NCBI RefSeq assembly: GCF_004348995.1
Contig: NZ_SMKQ01000083.1
Span: 1 to 33,322 of the forward strand
Length of the DNA stretch: 33,322 bases
Direction: 5' to 3'
Source: Nonomuraea terrae
Lineage (GTDB): Bacteria; Actinomycetota; Actinomycetes; Streptosporangiales; Streptosporangiaceae
Shown: in pieces, positions 7,652-14,489 of the stretch
How positions within the stretch are numbered: position 1 is the first letter of the stretch
Layout of the letters: the number at the start of each line of letters is the position of its first letter
The notes under the pieces: generated by a model
Databases searched by the model: none
Told to the model about the DNA's origin: nothing
Seen by the model: the letters and a program-made list of their open reading frames with translations, nothing else
Translations under genes and position numbers: made by a program

Positions 7652-8616
7652 GCCATACACCCCAGTGCTGTTTGTAGGGTTTTGAGGTTATCGCGCATCG
7701 CCGAGACGTAATCTCCGGCGGGCTTGCTCTCCAGCGGGTCGAGCACGGCCGTCTTCGCGCCGACCTGGCTCGCCAGCACCTCGGCCACCTTCGGGCTGAC
7801 CAGCGACTCGGTGAAGACCGTGGTGACGCCCTCGGACTTGGCCAGCTTGGCCACCTCGGACAGGCGCGCGGGCGACGGCTCCATCTCGGGGTCGAGCGTG
7901 ATGCCGACCTGCTTGAGCTTGTAGCGGTCGGCCAGGTAACCGAACGCCTCGTGCGCGGTGACCAGCGTCTTCGACCGGCACGTGCTCAGCCCCTGGCTGA
8001 GCTCCTGGTCGAGGCCGGTGAGGGTGGCTGCCGTCTTGGCGGTGCGGTCGCGGTAGCCCTGGGCGTGCGCGGGGTCGGCGGCGGCCATGCGCTCGCCCAG
8101 CTTGGTGGCGACGGTGGCCAGGCGGGAGGGGTCAAGCCAGATGTGCGGGTCGTAGGAGACGTCCGCGTGCTCGGCGTGCTCCTCCTCGCTCTCCCCGGCG
8201 TGCTCCTCGTGCTCGGCGTGCTCCTCGTGCTCGCCGGCGGGGAGCGTGGCGACGGCGGTGGCGGCGTCGAAGCTCTTGTCGGGCTCGACGGCGTCGTCGA
8301 CGGCCGGCTGGATGCCCTTGATGTAGACGGTGAGGGCGGCGTTCTTGATGTCGGTGACCTGCTTGATGCCCAACTCGAGGTCGTGCGGCTCGACCCCCGG
8401 CGCGGTCAGCACCGTCACCTGGGCGTCGGATCCCCCGACCTGCTCGCTCAGCCACTGCAAGGGGTAGAAGGCGGCGACCACCTCCGGCTTCCCGGTCGCT
8501 GCGGCGGTGGTCTGGGTGGAGCCGCTCCCGCAGGCGGCGGTGGCCAACGCAGCCGCCAGCACAGCGGTTCCAGCCAATGAACGAGCGGCACAAGCCCGGG
8601 AAAATCCTGACATCAT
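7648..8616 (-). CDS. znuA: Zinc ABC transporter substrate-binding lipoprotein
   Basis: Captures Zn2+ outside the membrane and passes it to ZnuBC. The 322-residue protein has a signal peptide ending in a lipobox with Cys29, then a metal-binding cluster A-I fold: H78 (in VEPHDLE), H158 (in DPHIWLDP, 156-163) and H222, plus a C-terminal Asp in VLDPLES. The flexible loop at 129-150 is a run of His and Glu (EHEEHAEHEEHA pattern), typical of zinc- rather than manganese-specific members. ATG at 8616 is favoured because a -10 box sits six bases upstream, giving a leaderless transcript. It heads the operon znuA-znuC-znuB-zur. Confidence 0.94.
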   Translation of the reverse strand: MMSGFSRACAARSLAGTAVLAAALATAACGSGSTQTTAAATGKPEVVAAFYPLQWLSEQVGGSDAQVTVLTAPGVEPHDLELGIKQVTDIKNAALTVYIKGIQPAVDDAVEPDKSFDAATAVATLPAGEHEEHAEHEEHAGESEEEHAEHADVSYDPHIWLDPSRLATVATKLGERMAAADPAHAQGYRDRTAKTAATLTGLDQELSQGLSTCRSKTLVTAHEAFGYLADRYKLKQVGITLDPEMEPSPARLSEVAKLAKSEGVTTVFTESLVSPKVAEVLASQVGAKTAVLDPLESKPAGDYVSAMRDNLKTLQTALGCMA

Positions 8617-8622
8617 GCGACC

Positions 8623-8652
8623 AGTATGCGCCGAAATGAAAACGATTGTCAA
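8623..8652 (-). promoter_or_regulatory. Promoter of the znuA operon
   Basis: On the minus strand TTGACA (8652-8647) is a perfect -35 box, then an 18-base spacer, then CATACT (8628-8623) as -10, and six bases later the ATG of znuA at 8616. The spacing implies that transcription starts at the ATG, a leaderless mRNA. Confidence 0.75.
8637..8651. promoter_or_regulatory. Zur box (zinc-responsive operator)
   Basis: TGAAAACGATTGTCA is a 15-bp imperfect palindrome close to the actinobacterial Zur consensus (TGAAAATGATTTTCA type). It covers the -35 box and spacer of the znuA promoter, so Zn-loaded Zur would block RNA polymerase. The regulator is encoded at the end of the same operon, giving feedback control. 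Confidence 0.85.
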
Positions 8653-9248
8653 AATCCGCTGCGCCCCGAGCCCGTCCACGCATGACGGTATTGCCCCCAC
8701 CCGCCCCACTTCGCAGGCGGGGTCGAACGTGGGTGCAGCGGCGGTGAGCAGCGACCCCACCAGACGGGGGTCAACATCCACCCGCACCTCATCCGTGAGG
8801 CCCACCGCTTCCCGGGGCCGGGGCCGTGCGCGGGTGTCGGGTCGAGGGCGGCCTCACCGAGGGTTGAGCGGGTGGTGGCAATGTGCACAGCGGCCCCTCG
8901 CGCGGGGGCGTCGACCCGCCTCGCGGGTGGCCCAACCCGCCTCATGAGCGAGGTCCGCGTGGGTGCCGGCACGGGGACCTGTCCCACACACGGGCGGACG
9001 GTGCGGGGACTGGTCCGTCTTTCCGGGGAGCGTACGTGGTGCTGGCCGTCTTACGCGGGCGTACGGGGTGCGGATTCTGGGGGAGGAGGCCGTCTCACGA
9101 CTTCAGGCCGGTGGGAAATCGCGAGGGAGCTGCCGTCGCCTGGAGGAGCGGAGGGAGCGAAGCGACCGGAGCGGGGGAAGGCGGCGGCATTCGAGGCGAC
9201 CGAGCCGGCCTCGCGGAGCGAGGCCCATGGGAACGAGGCCCATAAATA

Positions 9249-9295
9249 GGGATGCCGGTCGGCGGCTGGGGGCCCGGCGCGCCGATCGGCATCCC
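9249..9295. terminator. Large hairpin at the left border of the island
   Basis: GGGATGCCGGTCGGCG (9249-9264) pairs with CGCCGATCGGCATCCC (9280-9295): a 16-bp stem with one G-T pair and a 15-base loop. There is no T-run. It could terminate minus-strand transcription from the fdh remnant, or mark a recombination boundary. Confidence 0.55.
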
Positions 9296-9315
9296 GTCAT
9301 CACCCCGGTGATCAT

Positions 9316-9340
9316 GCGTCGGCAGAGCCGTTGCCGACGC
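9316..9340 (-). terminator. Terminator hairpin after the fdh remnant
   Basis: GCGTCGGCA (9316-9324) and TGCCGACGC (9332-9340) form a perfect 9-bp stem with a 7-base loop, 14 bases after the stop codon of the minus-strand fdh remnant. Confidence 0.6.
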
Positions 9341-9353
9341 CCGAGGTGACGTC

Positions 9354-9816
9354 TTACGCGACCGTGACGGCGCTTTCGCGCAGGCGCCGTTCACCGGTGT
9401 AGTCGTGCACCGCGTTCCCCTTCGGGAACCCGATGTGTGTCAGTCCTTCTTGGGCCGGCTCGCGGATGGCCTTCGCGGGTGCGCCGGTCACGGATTCGGC
9501 CACGGCGGGCGTCCAAGGCCCGACCGACTCCTTGAGCTCCTCGGAGCCCGCCGTGGCGCGCTCGCTCTCCCGGGTCGCGGCGTGGGCGGTAGGATGTCCG
9601 CGCTCATGCCGAGTCCCGGTCGGTGGAGATGGCTGGCCGCCGAGCCCCACGTCATGATGCCGTCGGCGTCCTCGGTCTTCTGGTGGGACGAGGTGCCGAA
9701 GACGGCGGAAAGCCTTGCCACGCTGGGCGCGTGGCAGGTGCGGTCGCAGGAGTCCACAGTGTTGGTGCCGATCATCGTGAGTCTGTCGGGGCCATGGTCA
9801 GGCGGCCATAGCTCAT
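9354..9816 (-). pseudogene. Formate dehydrogenase alpha-subunit (molybdopterin oxidoreductase) remnant
   Basis: Two pieces of an FdhF-like protein are readable in different minus-strand frames. The first (about 9780-9620) reads GTNTVDSCDRTCHAPSVA followed by EDADGIMTWGSAASHLHRP, matching the FdhF region just after the molybdenum-ligand loop (GTNNVD..CR.CHA / ADAI.VWGSN). The second (about 9555-9470) reads ELKESVGPWTPAVAESVTG then AKAIRE, matching the later 'YTPE.AEE.TGVPAE.IREAA' block. The GGAGGGG-ATG start at 9816 reaches a stop within 15 codons, most of the roughly 700-residue protein is deleted, and a frameshift separates the pieces. An island-type operator lies upstream and a hairpin downstream. 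It would once have oxidised formate, the end product of oxalate decarboxylation. Confidence 0.75.
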
Positions 9817-9833
9817 GATCCCCTCCATTCCGC

Positions 9834-9849
9834 ATACAATGTACGGTAT
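9834..9849. promoter_or_regulatory. Island operator, site 1 (before the fdh remnant)
   Basis: ATACAATGTACGGTAT matches the shared pattern ATAC-N3-ATAC-N-GTAT with one mismatch (G at position 8). It starts 18 bp upstream of the former fdh start codon on the minus strand and also lies just after the stop codon of the panE-like gene. Confidence 0.7.
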
Positions 9850-9855
9850 TCCGGG

Positions 9856-10833
9856 CTAAACCGCACGGGCAAGGTTTTCGTTCAGCAGGTCGCTCACCGC
9901 GTGGATGGCACGCAATGTCGGGACCTCGGCGCCGGTGAGGTCGGCCAGCTCGACCACCGCTGACAGCAGCACGTCGAGCTCCAGTGGCTTGCCCTTCTCC
10001 AGGTCCTGGAGCGTGGACGTCTTGTGCTCGCCCGCCTTCTCGGCTCCGCGCAGGCGGCGTTCGATGGAGATGCCCGGATCGCAACCGACGCGGCGAGCCA
10101 CCTCCACGGTCTCCTGCATCATGGCCACGACCAGTTCCCTGGCGCCGTCGTGGCGGCAGATGCCCGCCATCGTCGCGCGGGCCAGGGCGCTGATCGGGTT
10201 GAAGGAGATGTTTCCCATGAGTTTGATCCAGATGTCCCGGCGGAGGTCGGTCTCCACCGGGCACTTCAGGCCGCCGGCGATGGCGGCCTCGCTGAAGGAC
10301 GTGCAGCGCTCCGTCAGCTTGCCGTTGGGCTCGCCGATGGAGAATCGGGTGCCTTCGAGGTGGCGGATCACGCCAGGTTCCTCGATCTCGGTCGCGGCGT
10401 AGACGACACATCCGATGGCGCGGTGCAGCGGCAGGGCCGCCGTCACCGTGCCGCCCGGGTCCACGCTCTCGATGCGGTAGCCCTCGTAGGGGCCCTTGAG
10501 CCCGTGGAAATACCACCACGGGATGCCGTTCTGTGCGGCGATGATGCTCGTGGTCTCGTGGAGGAGCGGCCTGATCATGGGGCCTGCGGAGGCGTAGCTG
10601 TTCGCCTTGAGGCCCAGGAAGATGTGGTCCACCGTGCCGACCTGGTTGGGGTCGTCGGTGGCATGGGGATGGGCGACGAAATCGCCCCTGGGGGAGAGCA
10701 CCCGCACACCGGCGCGGCGAATTGCTTCGAGGTGCGCGCCTCTCGCGATGAGATGCACCTCGACTCCCGCCCTGTGGAGGGCGGCCCCCACGTATGCGCC
10801 GATGGCGCCGGCGCCAAGAACAGCCACCTTCAT
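9856..10833 (-). CDS. Ketopantoate reductase (PanE/ApbA) family; candidate oxalyl-CoA or 2-oxoacid reductase
   Basis: NAD(P)H-dependent reductase. The 325-residue protein has the Rossmann motif GAGAIG at 7-12, a QNGIPWW block at 101-107 at the active site, and the C-terminal catalytic region with K204 and N208/N212 (IWIKLMGNISFNP). Biosynthetic PanE reduces ketopantoate, but nothing here belongs to pantothenate synthesis. In Methylobacterium extorquens a PanE-like protein (PanE2) is the oxalyl-CoA reductase that makes glyoxylate during oxalate growth, and this gene sits between an fdh remnant and a ThDP-frc operon. The oxalyl-CoA role is therefore inferred from context. ATG at 10833 with GGAGCG is preferred to a far-upstream GTG. 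An island operator lies 75 bp upstream. Confidence 0.8.
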   Translation of the reverse strand: MKVAVLGAGAIGAYVGAALHRAGVEVHLIARGAHLEAIRRAGVRVLSPRGDFVAHPHATDDPNQVGTVDHIFLGLKANSYASAGPMIRPLLHETTSIIAAQNGIPWWYFHGLKGPYEGYRIESVDPGGTVTAALPLHRAIGCVVYAATEIEEPGVIRHLEGTRFSIGEPNGKLTERCTSFSEAAIAGGLKCPVETDLRRDIWIKLMGNISFNPISALARATMAGICRHDGARELVVAMMQETVEVARRVGCDPGISIERRLRGAEKAGEHKTSTLQDLEKGKPLELDVLLSAVVELADLTGAEVPTLRAIHAVSDLLNENLARAV

Positions 10834-10907
10834 GCTGCGCTCCGTTCTCGCGTCGGAGGTGTACGGGCCCGTACACGAGATGGGCCGCGTGATGCGGCCC
10901 ACCGTGT

Positions 10908-10923
10908 ATTCGGTATACAGTAT
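10908..10923. promoter_or_regulatory. Island operator, site 2 (before the panE-like gene)
   Basis: ATTCGGTATACAGTAT; on the minus strand this reads ATACTGTATACCGAAT, one mismatch to ATAC-N3-ATAC-N-GTAT. It lies 75 bp upstream of the panE-like ATG. Confidence 0.75.
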
Positions 10924-11525
10924 GGAAAAAGGTGGGTCAAGGAGCGTGCCTGTGACCGTTCTGCGGCATGAACCAGTGGTGGAAACGATGCCGCGGGCCT
11001 ACGTGGACCGGCCGGCGCCTCCGCCGGGCACCTCAGGACCGCCGCTCGGCGAGGAGCTTGGCGACCGCCTCGCCCCGCCGTCGAGCCCGCCGGCGACGGC
11101 GACCGTCGAGGCCGTTTCCGCCACGCGGGGTCACACGGTCGCAAGCCCGGGCCGCGCAGCGGACGGCCGGCGGGACGAGAGAGCCGGCGGCGTCGAGCGG
11201 GCCGGTCCCCGCGCCCCCACCCGCGCGGCCCGAGCCCGCCGCATCCGGTCGCTCGCCTTTGGTCACGATCCCGTCTCGGAGGCCGGGGTCATGGTCGATC
11301 GCGGGAGGTCCTCAAAGGGGGCAGGCGATCACATGTGGGGTGTCTCGGAGGTGAGGAGGTCGTCGAGGGGATGGCTGCACGAGGCCGTCATGCCCCTGTG
11401 CGAAGCCCCGCTGGCCGACGTGCCGGCGGACGCCCATCCGGGGTGGTCCGGCGGGCGAGTGGAGCCGATCGAGTTGCCCCGTAGGGGCTAGACAGTCCGT
11501 TCAGGAGGGAGTAAGCATTGCGTTC
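10924..11525. other. 600-bp spacer between divergent operons
   Basis: No convincing gene. Frames open through it are Arg/Pro/Ala-rich with no family resemblance. The plus frame ending at about 11491 (with PLCEAPLADVPADAHPGW) could be a decayed gene, but I do not recognise it. Operators bound both ends. Confidence 0.4.
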
Positions 11526-11541
11526 ATACGGTATGCAGTAT
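11526..11541. promoter_or_regulatory. Island operator, site 3 (before the ThDP-frc operon)
   Basis: ATACGGTATGCAGTAT; on the minus strand ATACTGCATACCGTAT is a perfect match to ATAC-N3-ATAC-N-GTAT. It ends 41 bp before the ATG of the ThDP enzyme. Confidence 0.82.
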
Positions 11542-11582
11542 GCGGAAGACAGGTATAGCTCGTCGCCGGGAAAGGGTGACTG

Positions 11583-13253
11583 ATGTCTGAAACGATCTCT
11601 GGTGGTCATCTCGTAGCAAAGGCACTCAAGGCCGAGGGCGTGGACGTGATCTACACGCTCTGCGGCGGCCACATCATCGATATCTACGACGGCTGTGTCG
11701 ACGAGGGCATCGAGGTCATCGACGTACGCCATGAGCAGGTGGCCGCCCACGCGGCCGACGGCTACGCGCGCATCACCGGCAAGCCCGGATGCGCGGTGGT
11801 CACCGCGGGCCCCGGCACGACGGACGCGGTCACCGGTGTGGCCAACGCCTTCCGTGCGGAGAGCCCGATGTTGCTGATCGGCGGCCAGGGTGCTCTGAGC
11901 CAGCACAAGATGGGCTCCCTGCAGGACCTGCCCCACGTCGACATGATGACCCCGATCACCAAGTTCGCGGCCACGGTGCCGAGCACGGAGCGGGTGGCCG
12001 ACATCGTGTCGATGGCCTTCCGCGAGTGCTACAACGGCGCTCCGGGGCCGTCGTTCCTGGAGATCCCGCGCGACGTGCTCGACGCGAAGGTCCCGCTGGA
12101 GAAGGCGCGCATCCCGCAGGCGGGCCACTACCGCGCCTCCACCCGCCAGCAGGGCGACCCGGAGGCCATCGAGCAGCTGGCCGACATGCTGGCCCACGCC
12201 GAGAAGCCGTGCATCCTGCTCGGCAGCCAGGTCTGGACGTGCCGGGCGACCGACTCGGCCATCGACTTCGTCCGCGCGCTCAACGTGCCGGCCTACATGA
12301 ACGGCTCCGGCCGCGGCACCCTGCCGCCCGGTGACCCGCACCACTTCCAGCTCAGCCGCCGCTACGCCTTCACCGAAGCCGACCTGATCATCATCGTCGG
12401 CACCCCGTTCGACTTCCGGATGGGCTACGGCAAGCGGCTGTCGCCGACGGCCAAGGTCGTCCAGATCGACCTCGACTACCGCACGGTCGGCAAGAACCGC
12501 GACATCGACCTCGGCATCGTCGGCGACGCCGGACTCATCCTCGCCGCGGCGGCCCAGGCCGCGAGCGGCCGCATCCAGGACGCGGCCGCCAAGCGCAAGG
12601 CGTGGCTGGACGAGCTGCGCGCGGTCGAGACCCAGGCGTACGAGAAGCGTCTGCCGCGCCAGCACTCCGACGCCCAGCCCATCGACCCTTACCGGCTGGT
12701 CCACGAGATCAACGAGTTCCTCACCGAGGACACCATCTACATCGGCGACGGCGGCGACATCGTCACCTTCTCCGGCCAGGTCGTGCAGCCCAAGTCGCCC
12801 GGCCACTGGATGGACCCGGGCCCCCTCGGCACCCTCGGCGTCGGCATGGCCTTCGCGATGGCGGCCAAGCAGGCGCGCCGCGACAAGGAGGTGCTCTGCC
12901 TCTTCGGCGACGGCGCCTTCAGCCTCACCGGCTGGGACTTCGAGACGATGGTCCGCTTCGACCTGCCGTTCATCGGCGTCGTCGGCAACAACTCGTCCAT
13001 GAACCAGATCCGGTACGGCCAGGCCGCCAAGTACGGCGAGGACCGCGCCCGCATCGGCAACACGCTCGGCGACATCAAGTACGGCGAGTTCGCCAAGCTG
13101 CTCGGCGGCTACGGCGAGGAGGTGCGCGACCCGGCCGAGATCCGCCCCGCGCTCGAGCGGGCCAGGGAGTCGGGCAAGCCCTCGCTGATCAACGTCTGGG
13201 TCGACCCAGAGGTCTACGCCCCCGGAACCATGAACCAGACCATGTACAAGTAG
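11583..13253 (+). CDS. ThDP-dependent lyase/decarboxylase; candidate oxalyl-CoA decarboxylase or 2-hydroxyacyl-CoA lyase
   Basis: Thiamine-diphosphate enzyme of the acetolactate synthase/oxalyl-CoA decarboxylase/HACL superfamily, 556 residues. The cofactor-activating Glu is E51 (VRHEQ). The C-terminal ThDP/Mg motif runs from GDG (442-444) to NN (469-470). The segment MGSLQDLPHVDMMTPITKF (110-128) resembles the matching part of human HACL1 more than the DYEEMDQM stretch of Oxalobacter Oxc. The tail ends in TMNQTMYK. Automated annotation would likely say acetolactate synthase, but it is followed 12 bp later by frc, which uses the formyl-CoA such enzymes make. Decarboxylation of oxalyl-CoA to formyl-CoA is my preferred reading; cleavage of a 2-hydroxyacyl-CoA to formyl-CoA plus a carbonyl is the main alternative. 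First gene of an operon reaching TerC; AAAGGGTGA precedes the ATG. Confidence 0.8.
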   Translation: MSETISGGHLVAKALKAEGVDVIYTLCGGHIIDIYDGCVDEGIEVIDVRHEQVAAHAADGYARITGKPGCAVVTAGPGTTDAVTGVANAFRAESPMLLIGGQGALSQHKMGSLQDLPHVDMMTPITKFAATVPSTERVADIVSMAFRECYNGAPGPSFLEIPRDVLDAKVPLEKARIPQAGHYRASTRQQGDPEAIEQLADMLAHAEKPCILLGSQVWTCRATDSAIDFVRALNVPAYMNGSGRGTLPPGDPHHFQLSRRYAFTEADLIIIVGTPFDFRMGYGKRLSPTAKVVQIDLDYRTVGKNRDIDLGIVGDAGLILAAAAQAASGRIQDAAAKRKAWLDELRAVETQAYEKRLPRQHSDAQPIDPYRLVHEINEFLTEDTIYIGDGGDIVTFSGQVVQPKSPGHWMDPGPLGTLGVGMAFAMAAKQARRDKEVLCLFGDGAFSLTGWDFETMVRFDLPFIGVVGNNSSMNQIRYGQAAKYGEDRARIGNTLGDIKYGEFAKLLGGYGEEVRDPAEIRPALERARESGKPSLINVWVDPEVYAPGTMNQTMYK

Positions 13254-13265
13254 GGGAACTCCGAC

Positions 13266-14489
13266 ATGAAGGCTCTCGAAGGTGTCCGCGTCCTCGACAT
13301 GACTCATGTCCAGTCGGGCCCGTCGTGCACCCAGCTGCTCGCCTGGCTGGGCGCCGACGTGGTCAAGCTGGAGGCCCCCACGGGCGACATCACCCGGCAG
13401 CAGCTCCGCGACGTGCCAGGCGTCGACAGCCTCTACTTCACGATGCTGAACTGCAACAAGCGCAGCATCACCCTGAACATGAAGAGCGAGCGCGGCAAGG
13501 AGATCTTCACCGAGCTGGTGAAGGAGGCCGACGTGCTCGTGGAGAACTTCGGGCCCGGCGCGGTCGACCGCATGGGCTTCTCCTGGGAGCGCCTGCAGGA
13601 GCTCAACCCCCGTCTCATCTACGCCTCGATCAAGGGCTTCGGCGCCGGCCGGTACGCCAAGTTCAAGGCGTACGAGGTGGTCGCCCAGGCCATGGGCGGC
13701 TCGATGAGCACCACGGGCTTCGAGGACGGCCCGCCGCTGGCGACCGGGGCGCAGATCGGCGACTCGGGCACCGGCGTGCACGCGCTGTCCGGCATCCTGG
13801 CCGCTCTCTACCAGCGCACCCAGACCGAGCGCGGCCAGCGCGTACAGGTGGCCATGCAGCACGCCGTGCTGAACCTGTGCCGCGTGAAGCTGCGCGACCA
13901 GCAGCGGCTGGCGCACGGCCCGCTGCGCGAGTACCCGAACGAGTCGTTCGGCGACGAGGTGCCCCGCTCCGGCAACGCGAGCGGCGGCGGGCAGCCGGGC
14001 TGGGCGGTCCGCTGCGCGCCCGGCGGGCCGAACGACTACGTCTACGTGATCGTGCAGCCGGTCGGCTGGAAGCCCATCGCGGACATCATCGGCCGCCCCG
14101 AGCTGGCCGAGGACCCCGAGTGGGCGACGCCGGAGGCGCGGCTGTCGAAGCTGGACAAGATGTTCCAGCTCATCGAGGAGTGGACGATCCGCCACGACAA
14201 GTGGACGGTCCTCGACCGCCTCAACGCGGAGAACATCCCCTGCGGTCCGATCCTGTCCACCAAGGAGCTGGTCGAGGACGAGAGCCTGCGCGAGGAGGGC
14301 ATCGTCGTCACGGTCGACCACCCCGAGCGCGGCGAGTTCGTCACCGTGGGCAGCCCGCTGCAGCTGTCCGACTCGCCGGTGGACGTGCGCACCCCGCCGC
14401 TCCTCGGCGAGCACAACGAAGAGATCTACGGCCGGCTCGGCGTGAGCGCGGACGAGCTGGCCGAACTCAAAGCGAACGGAGTCATCTAG
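13266..14489 (+). CDS. frc: Formyl-CoA:oxalate CoA-transferase
   Basis: Class III CoA-transferase moving CoA from formyl-CoA to oxalate, releasing formate and giving oxalyl-CoA. The 407-residue protein aligns throughout with E. coli YfdW and Oxalobacter Frc: LDMTHVQSGPSCTQ at 10-23, LYFTMLNCNKRSI at 56-68, the catalytic Asp166 in IGDSGTG, RVKLRDQQRL at 206-215, and the mobile glycine loop GNASGGGQPGW at 236-246. The residue equivalent to Frc Trp48 is a Gln (in TRQQLRD), as in YfdW. A loop-leading Gly is replaced by Ser. It begins 12 bp after the ThDP gene and abuts the next gene directly. This is the most specific marker for oxalate metabolism in the window. Confidence 0.9.
   Translation: MKALEGVRVLDMTHVQSGPSCTQLLAWLGADVVKLEAPTGDITRQQLRDVPGVDSLYFTMLNCNKRSITLNMKSERGKEIFTELVKEADVLVENFGPGAVDRMGFSWERLQELNPRLIYASIKGFGAGRYAKFKAYEVVAQAMGGSMSTTGFEDGPPLATGAQIGDSGTGVHALSGILAALYQRTQTERGQRVQVAMQHAVLNLCRVKLRDQQRLAHGPLREYPNESFGDEVPRSGNASGGGQPGWAVRCAPGGPNDYVYVIVQPVGWKPIADIIGRPELAEDPEWATPEARLSKLDKMFQLIEEWTIRHDKWTVLDRLNAENIPCGPILSTKELVEDESLREEGIVVTVDHPERGEFVTVGSPLQLSDSPVDVRTPPLLGEHNEEIYGRLGVSADELAELKANGVI

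Larger units (their letters stand above)
8653..9353. other. 700-bp region without a convincing gene
   Basis: Open frames exist on both strands but are low-complexity (Arg, Ala, Gly, Pro, Glu) and show no family resemblance, so none is called. The stretch at about 9139-9245 is built from short GGAGCGAAGCGACC-like words and a direct repeat GAGGCCCAT (near 9221 and 9237), of the kind found in actinomycete spacer DNA. Two hairpins occupy the right end. This region marks the boundary between the znu operon and the catabolic island. Confidence 0.5.

Noticed and set aside
8872..9249. A 125-residue plus-strand frame in the gap right of znuA
   Set aside because: Low-complexity, no family resemblance, no convincing ribosome site, and built partly from short spacer-type repeats.
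9249..9353. Mobile-element end or attachment site at the island border
   Set aside because: Hairpins are present, but no integrase, transposase, tRNA or matching direct repeat at the other border was found.
11583..13253. Biosynthetic acetolactate synthase (ilvB)
   Set aside because: There is no ilvN regulatory subunit or ilvC nearby, and it is coupled to frc under the island operator.
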